A stretch of 64,000 nt of DNA from Corbicula japonica (GCA_038501625.1 JAZAYU010000014.1:186001-250000), one strand, 5' to 3'. Positions 12,085 through 25,232 are shown, numbered from the stretch's first letter. Numbers and translations: made by a program. The notes: generated by a model not told the origin, from the letters alone.

Positions 12085-15000
12085 TTTTAGCTCACCTGAG
12101 CTGGCTCAATGAATGTCCGTCGTCTGTCGTCTGTGGTCCGTCCACACTTAGTTGGTTAACACTCTAGCGGTCACATTTTTGCCTTTATTGTCATGAAACT
12201 TAGTCAAGATGTTTGTCCCAATGATTTCTTGGACGAGTTGGAATATGGGTCATCTGGGTCCAAAAACTAGGTCACTGTTACTAAAAATAGAATTTTCTTG
12301 TTAACACACTAGCGGTCACATGTTTGCGCCGATTGTCATGAAACTTGGTCAGGATGTTTGTCCCAATGATTTCTCGGACGACTTCGAATATGGGTCATCT
12401 GGGTCCAAAAACTAGGTCACTGTTACTATAAATAGAATTATCTTGTTAACACTCTAGCGGTCACATTTTTGCTCCGATTGTCATGAAACTTGGTCAGGAT
12501 GTCTGTCCCAGTAATTTCTCGGACAACTTCGAATATGGGTCAACTGGGTCCAAAAACTAGGTCACTTACTAATAATAGAATTGTCTTGCCTGTAAATTTG
12601 TTATTTCTCATTGGATTTCAAAATAACTTGGCACAAATGTTCACCATGACAAGGCGGTGTGTCGTGTACAATACCCATGTCGGTTAGTCAAAGGTCAAGG
12701 TCACTGTTACTAAAAATAGAATTTTCTTGTTAACACTCTAGCGGTCACATTTTTGCTCCGATGGTCATGAAACTTGGTCAGGATGTCTGTCCCAGTAATT
12801 TCTCGGACGAGTTTGAATATGGGTCACCTAGGTCAAAAAACTAGGTCACTGTTACTAAAATTAGAATTTTCTTGTTAACACTCTAGTGGTCACATATTTG
12901 CTCCAATTGTCATGAAACTTGGTCAGGATGTCTGTCCCAGTAATTTCTCGGACGAGTTCAAATATGGGTCATCTGGGTCAAAAAACTAGGTCACTGTTAC
13001 TAAAAATAGAATTTTCTTGTTAACACTCTAGCGGTCACATTTTTGATTTGATTGTCATGAAACTTGGTCAGGATGTCTGTCCCAGTAATTTCTCGGATGA
13101 GAATGAATATGGGTCATCTGGGTCCAAAAACTAGGTCACTGTTACTAAAAATAGAATTTTCTTGTTAACACTCGAGCGGTCACATGTTTGCTCCGATTGT
13201 CATGAAACTTGGTCAGGATGTTTGTCCCAATGATTTCTCGCACGAGTTCGAATATGGGTCATCTGGGTCCAAAAACAAGGTCACTGTTACTAAAAATACT
13301 ATTTTCTTGTTAACACTCTAGTGGTCACATTTTTGCTCCGATTGTCATGAAACTTGGTCAGGATGTCTGACCAAGTTATTTCTCGGACAAGTTCGAATAT
13401 GGGTCATCTGGGTCCAAAAACTAGGTCACTTACTAATAATAGAATTATCTTGTCTTGCCTGTAAATTTGTTATTTCTCATTGGATTTCAAAATAACTTGG
13501 CACAAATGTTCACCATGACAAGGCGGTGTGTCGTGTACAATACCCATGTCAGTTAGTCAAAGGTCAAGGTCACTGTTACTAAAAGTAGAATTTTCTTGTT
13601 AACACTCTAGCGGTCACATTTTTGCTTCGATTGTCATGAAACTTGGTCAGGATGTCTGTTCCAAGAATTTCTCGGACGAGTTTGAATATGGGTCACCTGG
13701 GTCCAAAAACTAGGTCACTGTTACTAAAAATAGAATTTTCTTGTTAACACTCTAGTGGTCACATGTTTGCTCCGATTGTCATGAAACTTGGTCAGGATGT
13801 CTGTCCCAGTAATTTCTCGGACGAGTTCGAATATGGGTCATCTGGGTCCAAAAACTAGGTCACTGTTACTAAAAATAGAATTTTCTTGTTAACACCCTAG
13901 CGGTCACATTTTTGCTCCGATTGTTATGAAACTTGGTCAGAATGTCTGTCCCAGTAATTTCTCGGACGGGTTTGAATATTGGTCATCTGGGTCCAAATAC
14001 TAGTCACTGTTACTAAAAATAGAATTATCTTGTCTTGGCTGTAAATTTGTTATTTCTCATTGGATTTCAAAATAACTTGGCACAAATGTTCACCATGACA
14101 AGGCGATGTGTTGAGTACAATACCCATGTCCGTTGGTCCAAGGTCAAGGTCACTGTTACTATAAATAGAATTTTCTTGTTAACACTCTAGCGGTCACATT
14201 TTTGCTCCGATTGTCATGAAACTTTCTCAGGGTGTCTGTCCCAGTAATTTCTCGGACGAGTTCCAATATGGGTCATCTGGGTCAAAAAACTAGGTCACTG
14301 TTACTAAAAATAGAAAATATCTTGTCTTGGCTGTAAATTTGTTATTTCTCATTGGATTTCAAAATAACTCGGCACAAATGTTCACCATGACAAGGCGGTG
14401 TGTCGAGTACAATACCCATGTCGGTTGGTCCAAGGTCACTGTAAAATACTAAAAGTAGAATTTTCTTGTTAACTCTCTAGCGGTCACATCTTTGCTCCGA
14501 TGGTTATGAAACTTGGTCAGGATGTCTGTCCCAGTAATTTCTCGGACAACTTCGAATATGGGTCATCTGGGTCCAAAATCTAGGTCATGGTTACTAAAAA
14601 TAGAATTGTCATGGCTGTAAATTTGTTATTTCTCATTGGATTTCAAAATAACTTGGCACAAATGTTCAACATGAGAAGGCGGTGTGTCGAGTACAATACT
14701 CATGCCGGTTGGTCCAAGGTCAAGGTCACTGTTAGTAAAAATAGAATTTTTATATGTCCCAGTTATTAATTGGATGAGTTTGAATATGGGTCATCTGGGG
14801 TCAAAAACTAGGTCACTGTTAATAAAAATAGAAAAATCTTGTCCAGGGTGTAAATTTTTTTTTCTCATTGGATTTTAAAATAACTTGGCTCAAATGTTTA
14901 CCATGACAAGGTGTTTTTCGCATACAATACCCTTGTCCAAGGTCAAGGTCACTGTTACTAAAAATAAAATTTTCTTGTCTGGGCTGTAACTTCCTAATGA

Positions 15001-15247
15001 ATGGAGTGATTTCAAAATTACTTTACATAAATGTTCACCATGACAAGGGGGTGTGTTGCGTACAGTACCCATGCCGGTTTGTCCAAGGTCAAGGTCACTG
15101 TTACTAAAAATAGCATTTTCTTTTCCAAGCTGTAAATTTGTTGTTTCTTATTGGATTTTAAAATAACTTGATGTAAATGTTCACCATATGGAGACGTTGG
15201 GTCACGTACAACACAACTTTGTTGTACTCAGGTGAGCCCTCTTGTTT
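12085..15247. repeat. Tandem array of ~145-bp monomers inside capped ends
   Basis: The cap 'tttttagctcacctgagc' and a 'gtccgtcgtctgtcgtctg' tract lead into roughly twenty monomers of two related kinds. Type A carries 'acactctagcggtcacattt', 'gaaacttggtcaggatgtct' and 'atttctcggacgagttcgaa'. Type B carries 'ctgtaaatttgttatttctc', 'ataacttggcacaaatgttc' and 'ccaaggtcaaggtcactgtt'. Both share 'ctgttactaaaaatagaatt'. It ends with a palindrome 'acaacacaactttgttgt' and 'caggtgagccctcttgtttt'. A second locus is at 30479-36227. No coding function; short ORFs in it are repeat shadows. Confidence 0.75.
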
Positions 15248-15284
15248 TACTATATAGGTGCATAACCAAAGGACATCTTTATTT

Positions 15285-16145
15285 TCTGTCAAAGCAACTA
15301 TAACATGCAGCAGCCTGATATTTTGCATATTGCTTTAACCTATAGTCCCATATGGTGTAAAGCTATTTTATGCTCCTTGCTCATCCACTTCCTGTTTACC
15401 AAATACTTAGATTTTACACATAGTTGACATACAAGCACAATTTCTTTCACAGTTTCCTATGCAACTGTAACGTGAAATTTTATTTACTAGTATTTTGTAT
15501 ACTTATATTTAATATATAGGTAAAACATTTGACACCCGTTGTACATATGAAAAATGCAAATAACTTATTAAAAGTCAGATTTCTCAAAGCGGGTGTATCA
15601 CTAGTGAGCATTAGCTCACAGAATTACCTTGTGTTTTTTTTTTAAACTTTAAGAGAGGAAAATGTATAAAAAATATAGAATCACTGGTTCACTCCGGTTT
15701 GTATGTCTGTCCGACATACTTAGGACCGACGTACCATCGTACCATCAGTCTGTCTGAATTGGTCGGTCTGTCACAAAAACTTAACATTTGCTATAACTGC
15801 CATTTCTTAATATTTCTTTATGAAACTTTCAAATTATATTTTTAGGACAACAAGGTGGTAATGATGCCAAATTCTTTAGGTCAAGGTCACATTTGATGGA
15901 TTTATGCCCCTTTTTGTACTTGGATTTTGACATAAAAACTTAACCTTGTCTATAACTGCCATTTCTAAATATTTCTTCATGAAACTTTCAAATTATGTTG
16001 CTTATGACAACATGGTGATGATAATGTCAAATTCTTTAGGTCAAGGTCACATTTGATAGAGTATTGCCCCTTTTTGTACTTGGATTTTTTATTCTGACAA
16101 AGTACCCAAGGGCGACACAAGTGTTGAACTGTACACCCATCTAGT
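15285..16145. repeat. Repeat remainder and tandem-monomer fragment
   Basis: 15285-15410 continues the repeat seen at 11870-12084. 15695-16145 is a copy of the 10896-11608 family with two monomers containing 'aggtcaaggtcaca' and the same 'gggcgacacaagtgttgaac' end. Confidence 0.5.
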
Positions 16146-17624
16146 CCGATATATTTATAGGGAAGATTTGAAATATCTTATGCTCAAAAACTGCTTGCAA
16201 GTTTTCAAAACTATTTGACATAAACATTGCTTGGAAAACCCCTTACTAAAATTTATGAAGCCATGAAATTGCATTAAAAACATTGCAGCATGGTTTGTTT
16301 TTCCTGTATTTCTACTTGGACTATTTTTCCGTGTATGTTTATAAGGATCTTACTGAGTTAAGCATTATATGCTTCATATTTAGTTTTTCCTGAAGCTAGT
16401 TTGGCAAGAGTTTAGATATTTGTTGGGTATTAATATCATCAGGTGAGTGCTGAAGGGCAAACACATCCCTGTTGTTGATGAAATGAGCAGTTTAGTATTA
16501 AATGATTATGATTGTGAACTTTTGACAAGTTTTCTTATTTTAACAAGGTTGTCAACATATGAGTTACTTAATATTTTAAACTTCATTTAGATCTCTGTAA
16601 TATTTATGGAAAATTGAATTGTTGGATACAAGTTTTATTTGCAAATTTATTTGCATGCAGATTTGTAAATCAGCTTGCACTTCATAATTATGAAGATATA
16701 TCCATCAGCACTAGTCGAAAGTTTTTTAATACATGGGAATAGTTGCAATACATTGTAAAACATTTTTTAGCATATTAACAAATTACAAATAAACTATTGA
16801 TAGCCTTACTTGTTTCCATGTTGTTTGGTCTCATTTATATAATGATTTGTTTTAGCTGCCCCCCCCCCCACCACCACCACCCTGAATGTTTACATTTTGA
16901 ATTTTAGTATCTCCCTTCATTTAGAAGTTACTATGCACTGTTTGATATTTGTTCAAGATGAGTTTTTTTAAATATCTTTTTCTTCTTTTACTTTTGTTTT
17001 TATTATTTTGAAAGGCTTTAGTTTGAAAATTAATCCTATTCAGTTGAACTTTGCATTTCAGTGAACAATATTTGTATTACCAAGTTTTCTTCATGCTGGA
17101 TGAGTTCTACACTGTCAAGTTGCAATCTACAACTCTTTGTTACACATAACATGAGAAGAGCTGGAAATGTTATGTAGTTACCAATGCTTCAGCAACAATT
17201 TTGTCAATTAAATTGACTCTGTGTCAGTTGCTAAATAATGCCTTTTCTTGCCTGTCATTCGAAACATAACAATACAGATGGAGATTAAGGTTAAACTTGA
17301 ACTGAAACTTTGTTAAGAAAATCTAAAGTTTGCAAATTATTTTGCAATCTTTAATAATAATAATAAAGGCCCTATTTTCCCAGAAATCAGAAATGCCAAT
17401 GCCTCTTTCCAGAAGTTTTTCGGCAATAAAGCCAGCCTGGTCTTGTTTGAAGTCCGTAAAATTAAAGTAGTCTGGAAATCTCATCATTAAAAAAAAGAGG
17501 TGGAAATCTATGTGGGGCTAGAGGACAGTCATAAACAAATGTAGACCTGGCCCCATTGTTATCAAATTGAGAATGGAGACCAATCATGGATCTCAATCTT
17601 GCTATTGGTCTGAGACCATTTTTA
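16146..17624. other. No gene recognised
   Basis: AT-rich single-copy-looking sequence with a C-run and CCA repeats at 16860-16881. A short open stretch after an acceptor at 17062 (reading YYQVFFMLDEFYTVKLQ, then stop) was judged too short to call. Confidence 0.35.
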
Positions 17625-18240
17625 GCTCTACTATTGAAAAAATAGAGGAGCTTTCCTACTTAACCCGGCGTCGGTTTCCACATCATCGTCCATTAACCAA
17701 AACATGCGCTTTGGTCCATAACTTATAAAATACTTGAGATATCAATTTCACACCCTGGTCCCAGCTCTCCCAAGTACAGGTGGCACTCACACATACAGCT
17801 CATGATAAATAATTTTAGAGAAGAGGTGGTGTAAGTATCTCTTTTATATCTCCGGAAATTCAAAACCTTCTAAAAAATGAAACATATTAGCGCCCTGGTG
17901 AATAACTAATGACTGTTCTGCAAGTGTCACAACATTTCATCTTGAAATAAACAATGGCGTGTTTAACACAAAAGGTTGACTCAAAAATGTCGAATGTCAA
18001 AATAATTAACGTAAAATACTCGGTAAATACAGCAAATTTATTCATTTTTGATACAGTATCATATAGTCCTGTCTGGGAGAGCCTGTACCAGGGTGCGTAT
18101 TTGAAACTTGAAATGAATTAAAATCAACATTAATACCAACAAGACCAATAACTCTGCAACCATCATTATTCAAGTTATGCCCCCTTTTCACTTAAATTTT
18201 GTGTTCAGCAAAATATGCACTTGGGGGGTGCATATCGTGG
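17625..18240. repeat. Worn copy of the 'ctattgaaaaaatagaggag' repeat
   Basis: It starts 'ttagctctactattgaaaaa' and 'tagaggagctttcctactta', like the element at 23594. Monomer phrases 'cataacttataaaatacttg' and 'aagttatgcccccttttcac' recur. The ends are degraded. Confidence 0.5.
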
Positions 18241-18537
18241 CAGAGTTGTCCGTCTGTCCGTACTTCCAGCATTCATGTCCGGTCCATATCTTATTTATTT
18301 GAAGTCGGATTTAGGACCTAAATACAGCATCATTTTTCATCGTCTTATACACTTGGTGAGTTAATATTGTTATTGTGTTGTAGATGCATGGATGGACTAT
18401 TAAATGTCTGTGTTTGTTACATACTCATCCATAAGTACATTTGAACCAGCCCCAACCCCTGACAATCAAACATAACCACTCAGTATTTTCAGGGGCTTTG
18501 AAGACGGACCCCATTTTTCACCAAAATCTGTATAAAC

Positions 18538-19523
18538 AGGGCCTCCCCCCCCCCCCCCCATAAAAAAAAAATGAGAAAAATGTAGGGTCTACACTACATA
18601 AACACATATTTTTATTGTTTTGTTTTGATAGATTGGGATCGTTATCAGTCTATCCGCACCGAATTTATATCAAAAACCCAAGTTCTCTGAAAATTCATGT
18701 CCTAACTTTATAGACTGGAGGATGGTGATAACAAAACTTCCATTTTGTAAAGCCTAGTGTAAAACACAGCTTTTAAAAAATCAGCATCTCAACAAATAAT
18801 TCACTAAACTTACCAAATCAGGTGTTGATCCAAAATTTATTCTTTCCTCTGTTGAATTCCCCCAATCATTGGCTGGGAAATTAAAAAGATAACATCCATT
18901 ATATCATATTTCCAATGCCATACTAAAAATATGTCCCAGGTAAAGAGTTTGGTTACACTGTAGGATATCTGTCTGATGTCTGATTGGACGATTATTTAAA
19001 TCTATTATTATCTGGAGAATTTACTGCATATATTTTTAAAATTTGATCAAACCGGTGCAAGAATATGTGAGGCAATGGACTCTGCGGCTAAAAATAGCTA
19101 CTTACATTATCGCTTGTCCAATCAGAATTAACGCACATACTGCTTAGTAACCAAACTCGTTGCCTCGGACATATTTTTTAGAATGGCATTGTACAAAAAT
19201 GACAAAAGGGATGGTATCTTCTTAATTTCCTAGCCAATGATCGGGGGAATTCAACAGAGAAACCATTCAATTTTCGACCGATACATGATTTGGTAAGATT
19301 AGCCAAATATTTCTTGAAATGCTGGTTTTTTAAATGCTGTGTTTACAAAATGGAAGTTTTGTTATCACCCTTTACTGGCTTATACAGTCGGGACAAATAT
19401 TTTCAGAGAACTTTGTATTTGATAGTTAAATCTGTGTGGATAGACGGATAACGATCCCAATCTATAAGTGTAGACCCTGTGTAGACACTCATTTTTTTAG
19501 GGGGTGGGAGGGGGGGCGGCCCC
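18538..19523. mobile_element. ~1-kb palindromic fold-back element
   Basis: Left-arm phrases recur in inverse order and orientation on the right: 'tagggtctacac' with 'gtgtagaccct', 'attgggatcgttatc' with 'gataacgatcccaat', 'gataacaaaacttccatttt' with 'aaaatggaagttttgttatc', 'gttgaattcccccaatcatt' with 'aatgatcgggggaattcaac', 'gtctgattgga' with 'tccaatcag'. Arms are about 430 bp and the loop about 130 bp. The tips are C-run (18546) and G-run (19500-19520), giving ends GGGCCTCCCC and GGGGCGGCCCC. Arms differ by many substitutions, so it is not recent. The duplication could not be fixed because the tips are low-complexity. No ORF. Confidence 0.7.
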
Positions 19524-19759
19524 TTATGTTTAGACATTTAGGATGACTGTACATAATGTTTTTTAAGGATGTCGGTAAGGTTGGGGATTTCTTATAACTT
19601 GTGAATGAGAATGCATATTAATATGATTGTTGATTGTTGTGCATTTTATCCCAATGGTTTTCATATTAAATTTTGATAAAAATAATCATTTTCCAAATAA
19701 AAAAACTTGTTTCTTTCTCTCAAATTATGGTTAAATTTCTTCTTTGCAGCTTATGTAAT

Positions 19760-20248
19760 TATTCCCCCCCCCCCACAAGGGAGGCATATAGTAATAGCAC
19801 CGTCTGTCCAAAATGTCACGCCAAAAAATCTTGTTCCCTTTTTTTTCCGAAACCGCTTGAGGGATTTCATGGAATCTTCACAGAAGTGTTTGTCACCAAG
19901 CCTAGTTGTGTATATAGGAGTGAGCTTGTCACTGTCTGTTGGTTTGTCAGTCAGTCGGATTCTTCGTTTCCAGATGATACTAAAAATAGAAAAATGGTTT
20001 CCGGATTATAACTCATGAATAATATAACAGATTAAATCCTTTTTTGGGACATAGATGTAACATCAAAAGATCAATGTCAAGTTCGACTTGGGGGTCAAGG
20101 TCAAGGTCACTGTTACTTAAAACAGAAAAATTGTCTCTGAATAATAACTAATGAAATACTAAATAGCTTTAATTTTTTTGGGACACAGATTTAACATTAC
20201 AAGAGACAGGTAGTTGACTTTGAGGCCTGTGGTTTCAAGGTCACTGTT
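19760..20248. repeat. Partial monomers of the 'gaaacttcacaggagtg' repeat group
   Basis: It has 'ccccccccacaagggaggca' and 'caccgtctgtcc' followed by 'cttgagggatttcatggaa' and 'gtttgtcaccaagcctagtt', phrases shared with 26840-27060, 29260-29900, 36430-36760, 51200-51775 and 55900-56200. ORFs here are repeat shadows. Confidence 0.5.
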
Positions 20249-20249
20249 A

Positions 20250-21277
20250 TTAGTCCGTCTGTCCTTCCGTCCGTCTGTCTGTCCGTTCTTCCATCCATCC
20301 TTCAGTGTGCGCACATTTCGTGTCCGGTCCGGTCCATAACTTTTAAACCCCTAGAAGGAATTTCATGGAACTTTGACCAAATGTTCTCCCCATCAAGACA
20401 ACGTGCAGAACCCATGTTCCATTTGGCCGGCTCAAGGTCAAGGTCACCAGTGCTGTTTGAAGATTTGAACCATGTATTTCTTGTCCGGTTCATATCTTCT
20501 GAACCCCTAGAAGGAGTTTCATGAAACTTTAGTCAAATGTTCTCCCCATCAAGACGACGTGCAGAACTTATGTTCCAACCTGGCCGGCCCAAGGTCAAGG
20601 TCACCAGTGGTATTTGAAGATATGAACCATGTATTTCGTGTCTGGTTCATATCTTCTGAACCCCTAGAAGGAATTTCATGAAAGTTTAGTCAAATGCTCA
20701 GCCTATGAAGACCATGTGCATAACCCACATTCCAACATGGCCGGCTCAAGGTCAAGGATACCAGTAGTGTTTGAAGATTTAAACCATGTACTTCATGTCC
20801 GGTTCATATCTTCTAACTTTAGTCAAATGCTCAGCCCATGAAGACAATGTGCAAAAACCATATTCCCACCTAGAATGAATATCATGAAACTTTTATCAAA
20901 TGTTCAGCCCATCAAGATGATGTGCAGAACCCATGTTCCAACCAGGCTGGCTCTAGGTCAAGGTCATTGAAGATTTGAACTATGTATTTTGTGTCCAGTT
21001 CATATCTTCTGAACCCCTGCAATAAATTTGATCAAACTTTAGTGAAATGTTCATTCCAACAAGATGATGTGCACAACCCATGTTCCAACCTGGCAGGCTG
21101 AAGGTCAAGGTCACTAGTTGTCTTTGAAGGTTCATATTTAACCATGTCTTTTATATTTGCTCCATTACTTCCAAACTGCTGGAGATATATTTGTTAATTT
21201 GCAATTAAGCATCCATAACCTTTCGAACATTCCTGCATGCGGCGGGGGATATTGCTGTCGTTCAGACTGCCTTGTTT
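20250..21277. repeat. Tandem-monomer element, copy 1 of a near-duplicate pair
   Basis: A (GTCC)n start is followed by about six ~150-bp monomers with 'gtccggttcatatcttctga', 'acccctagaaggaatttcat', 'caaatgttctccccatcaag' and 'ctcaaggtcaaggtcaccag'. It ends 'ttcctgcatgcggcggggga' and 'tattgctgtcgtt'. The copy at 27061-28028 follows the same monomer order and the same end. Confidence 0.65.
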
Positions 21278-22178
21278 AAACTTCAAAACTTCATTCCACT
21301 CAGTTAAATTAACTTCTATGAATGAAATTGGTGGTTTCTGTGAAAACAACTTTTGGGATTGAAAGTAAGGCCTGTGGGTCACTATTGCAAAAAATAGAAA
21401 AAACTGTAAATGCTCAGTAACTTTAGTTTGGAATAATATATATTGATGAAAATTGCTATGTAGGCAGTGTCTGTGAAGATGAAAGTTGGTATTGAAATTG
21501 GGCCTTGTAGGTTCAAGGTCACTATTCACTGTTACAAAAAAAATGGTTTCTGGATGATTTCTCATGAAATGCTTCACATATTATAAAAACACATTTTATG
21601 ATAAAGAAGGAAGTATTATTCCTGATATTATGTTTAAAATACCGGTTTTTAGTATCTGATTAAGGTTTTGCTTTGAGAATGGACTCAGATTAAGGCCAGA
21701 TATCAGGTTAGAAAAATAAAGTATTTATTCTTTAACAATTTGACAGTTTTGTTAAAACATTAGATAGGGGAATCCATTGTAGTTATAAATAGCAACTGGA
21801 ATAACCTAAGGATTTTCTTGTCAAAGTGTAGCAGAGATAATTATGTTTACAATTTGTCAGTATCATTTTACTCACATGGGCTTTTAAAAACATGTTATGT
21901 GTTGTTCAGTTTTTGTTTGGATGTAATAGAATTTTAAGATCTAACAATTTTTCTTTACTGTCTTAACATTTCTTAACATATGTAAAATAAAGATTCATTA
22001 ATAACATTAATTTGTGCAAATATTTAAATATACATGAAATTGTCTTTAAGACACATTTTCTAACTGTATACACTTTTTGGAACTTCTGCCAGTTGATTGA
22101 GAACAAAATCTAGTATGCTTGTATCACTATCTTGCTCTAACCGCATGGTGTTTGATGTTGCATGCTTATTGTTTTCAG
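21278..22178. other. Repeat remnants then plain intron sequence
   Basis: 21300-21590 contains worn monomers ('gaataatatatattgatgaa', 'aggttcaaggtcactattc'). 21600-22178 is AT-rich with no recognised feature until the exon. Confidence 0.35.
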
Positions 22179-22326
22179 TTCTCTGATGATCCCTCCCCCA
22201 CTGATGCTTACTCTCACTCCACTGGTTCAATTGCAGTAGATTTTACCCCACCCACTTCTGACTCCTTTGAATTTCTGGGTCCAGAGATGGCTGACCTTCA
22301 GCAACTTTTAGTTTCCATGGTAACAG
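22179..22326 (+). CDS. CTTNBP2: Exon 1 (first visible) of the ankyrin gene, acidic Ser/Pro-rich segment
   Basis: The acceptor is 'tattgttttcag' at 22167-22178 and the donor is 'acag|gtaaaa'. The exon is 148 bp, enters in phase 0 and leaves one base (G) that joins TA of the next exon to give Val. It encodes about 49 residues rich in D, S, P and T (starts FSDDPSPTDAYSHS) and ends with a hydrophobic stretch ADLQQLLVSMVT that could be a short helix. No known domain is visible and compositional bias suggests disorder. Because it starts in phase 0 behind a good acceptor, it is probably internal, so the true start codon lies upstream and was not located. Assignment to this gene rests on phase match across a 17-kb intron, on composition similar to exon 2, and on the lack of any competing gene. 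Confidence 0.55.
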
Positions 22327-22458
22327 GTAAAAAATTCTGCTTTTGAAAGGCCTTACCTTGTTTATTTTGCCATTAAAAGGACTGAAGCATAATGTTAATT
22401 TGAAGTGGCAAACACATTACACCAAACAAGCAGTCACATGATCAGAAAACTGAGCATC

Positions 22459-22643
22459 TATTGGCGGGATCGTATATGTGAACTCGTAAGAGAGAGAGCA
22501 AGACATTGTTAAAGGTTCAGATTGTAATAAGCTACTCCTTCAAACCTACAAAAGAAGTATATACAACAATAATGTCGACTTAATGCACGTTATATACTTT
22601 TTCGTGGCGCGTAAATTAATGTTACGTTTAAGTATTCTCAACA
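22459..22643 (-). repeat. 3' LTR of the BEL/Pao-like element
   Basis: 185 bp, matching the other LTR with roughly a sixth of positions changed. Shared phrases are 'agagagagagcaagac', 'aaggttcagattgta' and 'atgcacgttatatactttt'. Read on the minus strand it starts TGTTGAG. The visible divergence suggests an old insertion. Confidence 0.75.
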
Positions 22644-22862
22644 TACTGGGGGCCACAAAAAGTGATATGAAAGCAGATTAAAATTAATGTAACTGTTAAA
22701 TGTCACTATTAAATCTAAACAACACTGTAATTAAGATGACCAATCTCTTATATACAATATCACCTTTTAAGGGATAAATCACATTTGAGTAGTCAGCATA
22801 ATTTAAATGAATACAGTCTTTTTGAGTGTCTTTATCTTGGCAGAAGTATTTAATCGTCTTTT

Positions 22863-23560
22863 CTAATAGTTTCCAAAGGTTTTGCGATCAGTCTGTCCAT
22901 GTTTCATCTTAACCTTCACGACGACATCTCCTACACGAAAATGTTCTTTACTCAATGTTGTAGTATTATGACGTTCCCGTTGTGCAGTAAAGTAAATCCA
23001 CCGTTTCTTGAATTTAATGTTGAACATGTGATGTTTAGCTTGGTGAATCTGTGTATGTATTGGTCCAGATAACAGATAGCCTACCTTAGATTTCACAGCA
23101 GTGGTTTGGATCCCCGCGAACAACTTGGTCTTCTACTATGTCCCAAAAGAAATCAGCACTGATCAGCATTGATACGGTAAAAGAGCAATCTCCGATCACA
23201 GGATGTGCAAGTTTTAGACCTCGGAGATAGGGTAGTTCTGAAACTCATTGCTGTAGTGTATTGTTGATAGATGTTGATATTTTAACGGGGATCTTCATGC
23301 TATTTTCTGCAATGACATATACAGTTGCAACGTCTACCTGCTACACCTTGTCATTTCTGCTACCTTGATGAAGTATAGTGTCGCAGTACCATCTCTAGTA
23401 AGTTCAAGCTCTTCTGCTAATTGCTGTATAATAAATGATTACTGTGATCCTTCATCAAATAATATGTTAGATTCTGTCTGAATGAGACTTTCTGAGGATG
23501 CTGTTGCTATGGCAGTTTTTAGTAGCACTCCTTTATCTAGTGTTCTTGTGTAAGAGTGTA
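22863..23560 (-). pseudogene. Protease-like pol remnant of the BEL/Pao-like element
   Basis: On the minus strand 23442-23468 reads NILFDEGSQ, then a stop and SFIIQQLAEELELTRDGTAT. Further on the reading KSKVGYLLSGPI appears in the open segment 22863-23123, whose end HFRVGDVVVKVKMKHG may derive from another part of pol (R-V-G-D-V-V is an integrase C-terminal style phrase). Several stops and frameshifts intervene. D-E-G-S-Q-x-S-F-I and G-x-L-S-G-P-I are phrases I associate with Pao protease regions. Confidence 0.5.
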
Positions 23561-23593
23561 GCATGGCTGTTTCCAGTGATAAGGTCTTGTTTT

Positions 23594-25232
23594 TAGCTCG
23601 ACTATTCAAAGAATAGGGGAGCTATCCTAGCTCGACTATTCAAAGAATAGGGGAGCTATCCTACTCGCCCCGGTGTTGGCGTCGGCGTCCCCGTCGGCGT
23701 CCTTTAAACAAAAAATGCACTTTGGTCCATAACTTGAAAACTACTTATGATATCAACTTGAAACTTGGAGTATATATTCACCATCAAATTTTACATCATT
23801 ACCAAAACCAACAAGACCCATAACTCTGCTGTCAATATATTTCAAGTTATGCCCCTTTTTTCTTATATTTTGTGTTAAGCAAAATATGCATTTTGCCCAT
23901 AACTTTAAAACTACTTGAGATATTGCCTTGAAACTTGAAATTTATTTTCACCATCAAAATCTACATCATAACCAACAAGACCCATAACCCTGCTTCCAAT
24001 ATTTTTGAAATTATGCCCCCTTTTTACTTAAATTTTGCGTTAAGGAAAATATACACTTTAAAACTACTTGATCTATCACCTTGACTCAACTATTTGAAGA
24101 ACAGGGGAGCTATCCTACTCGCCCCGGTGTCAGCGTCGGCGTCCCCGTCGGCGTCCTTTAAACAAAAAATGCACTTTGGTCCATAACTTGAAAACTACAT
24201 ATGATATCAACTTGAAACTAGGAAAATATATTCACCATCAAATTCTACATCATAACCAACAACACCCATAACTCTGCTACCAATATATTTCAAGTTATGC
24301 CCCTTTTTTCTTATATTTTGTGTTTAGGAAAATATGCACTTTGGTCCATATCTTATAAACTACAGTTGAGATATCAACTTGAAACTTGGAATATATATTC
24401 ACCATCAAATTCTACATCATTACCAACAAGACCCATAACTCTGCTGTCAATATATTCAAGTTATGCCCCTTTTTTCTTATATTTTGTGTTAAGCATAATA
24501 TGCATTTTGCCCATAACTTTAAAACTACTTGAGATATTGCCTTGAAGCTTGAAATATATTTTCACCATCAAAATCTACATCATATCCATCAAGACCCATA
24601 ACCCTGCTTTCAATATTTTTCACATTTTGCCCCTTTTCACTTAAATTTTGTGTTAAGCAAAATATACACTTGACCATTAACTTTAAAACTACTTGAGCTA
24701 TCACCTTGAAACCTGGAAAATATATTCACCATTAAAATCTAGGTCATTATCAACAACACCCATAACTCTGCTACCAATATTTTTCAAGTTATGCCCCTTT
24801 TTCCCTTTTTTCTTATATTTTGTGTTAAGCAAAATATGCATTTTGCCCATAACTTTACAACTACTTGAGATATTGCCTTGAAACTTGTATTCACCATCAA
24901 CATCTACATCATACCCAATGACACCCATAACCTGCTTCCAATATATTTCAACTTTTGCCCCGTTTTTTCACTTAAATTTTGCATTAAGCATATATTACTA
25001 ACAAGTTTTCCAACTCTTCAAAAATAGTTCATAGTTATTTCCCTTTTCAATTCACTATTTAAGGTACATTGAGGAATTATTTCAATTTCCTCCCTTACCA
25101 CTTACTTCTTAACATTATTCCTGTTTGCACATAATTGTTTGGCTATATTCGTTTTGTTCTTTTAATCTATAAATTGCATTTATTTCAAATGAATTGAATA
25201 GTCGAGCACGCTATCTCCTCTGACAGCTCTTG
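23594..25232. mobile_element. Tandem-monomer element with inverted tips, inserted in the BEL element
   Basis: It starts 'ttagctcgactattcaaaga' (with a local duplication of the first ~38 bp) and ends 'gaattgaatagtcgagcacg' and 'ctctgacagctcttgtt'. The tips 'agctcgactattcaa' and 'ttgaatagtcgagc' are inverted. Inside, ~145-bp monomers repeat 'cataacttgaaaactactta', 'atattcaccatcaaattcta', 'acccataactctgct' and 'aagttatgcccctttt'. A second 'ggcgtcggcgtccccgtcgg' start occurs at 24120-24160, so two copies may be fused. Confidence 0.65.

Noticed and set aside
12490..15072. Short ORFs in the tandem arrays
   Set aside because: They repeat with the monomer, lack splice context and are read in several frames of the same unit.
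17063..17150. Possible plus-strand exon after an acceptor, reading YYQVFFMLDEFYTVKLQ
   Set aside because: Only about 28 codons before a stop, aromatic-rich as expected from AT-rich DNA, and the frame does not fit the ankyrin gene.
21194..21577. 127-codon minus-strand ORF
   Set aside because: It covers the end of a tandem-repeat element and following worn monomers; composition follows the repeat and there are no motifs.
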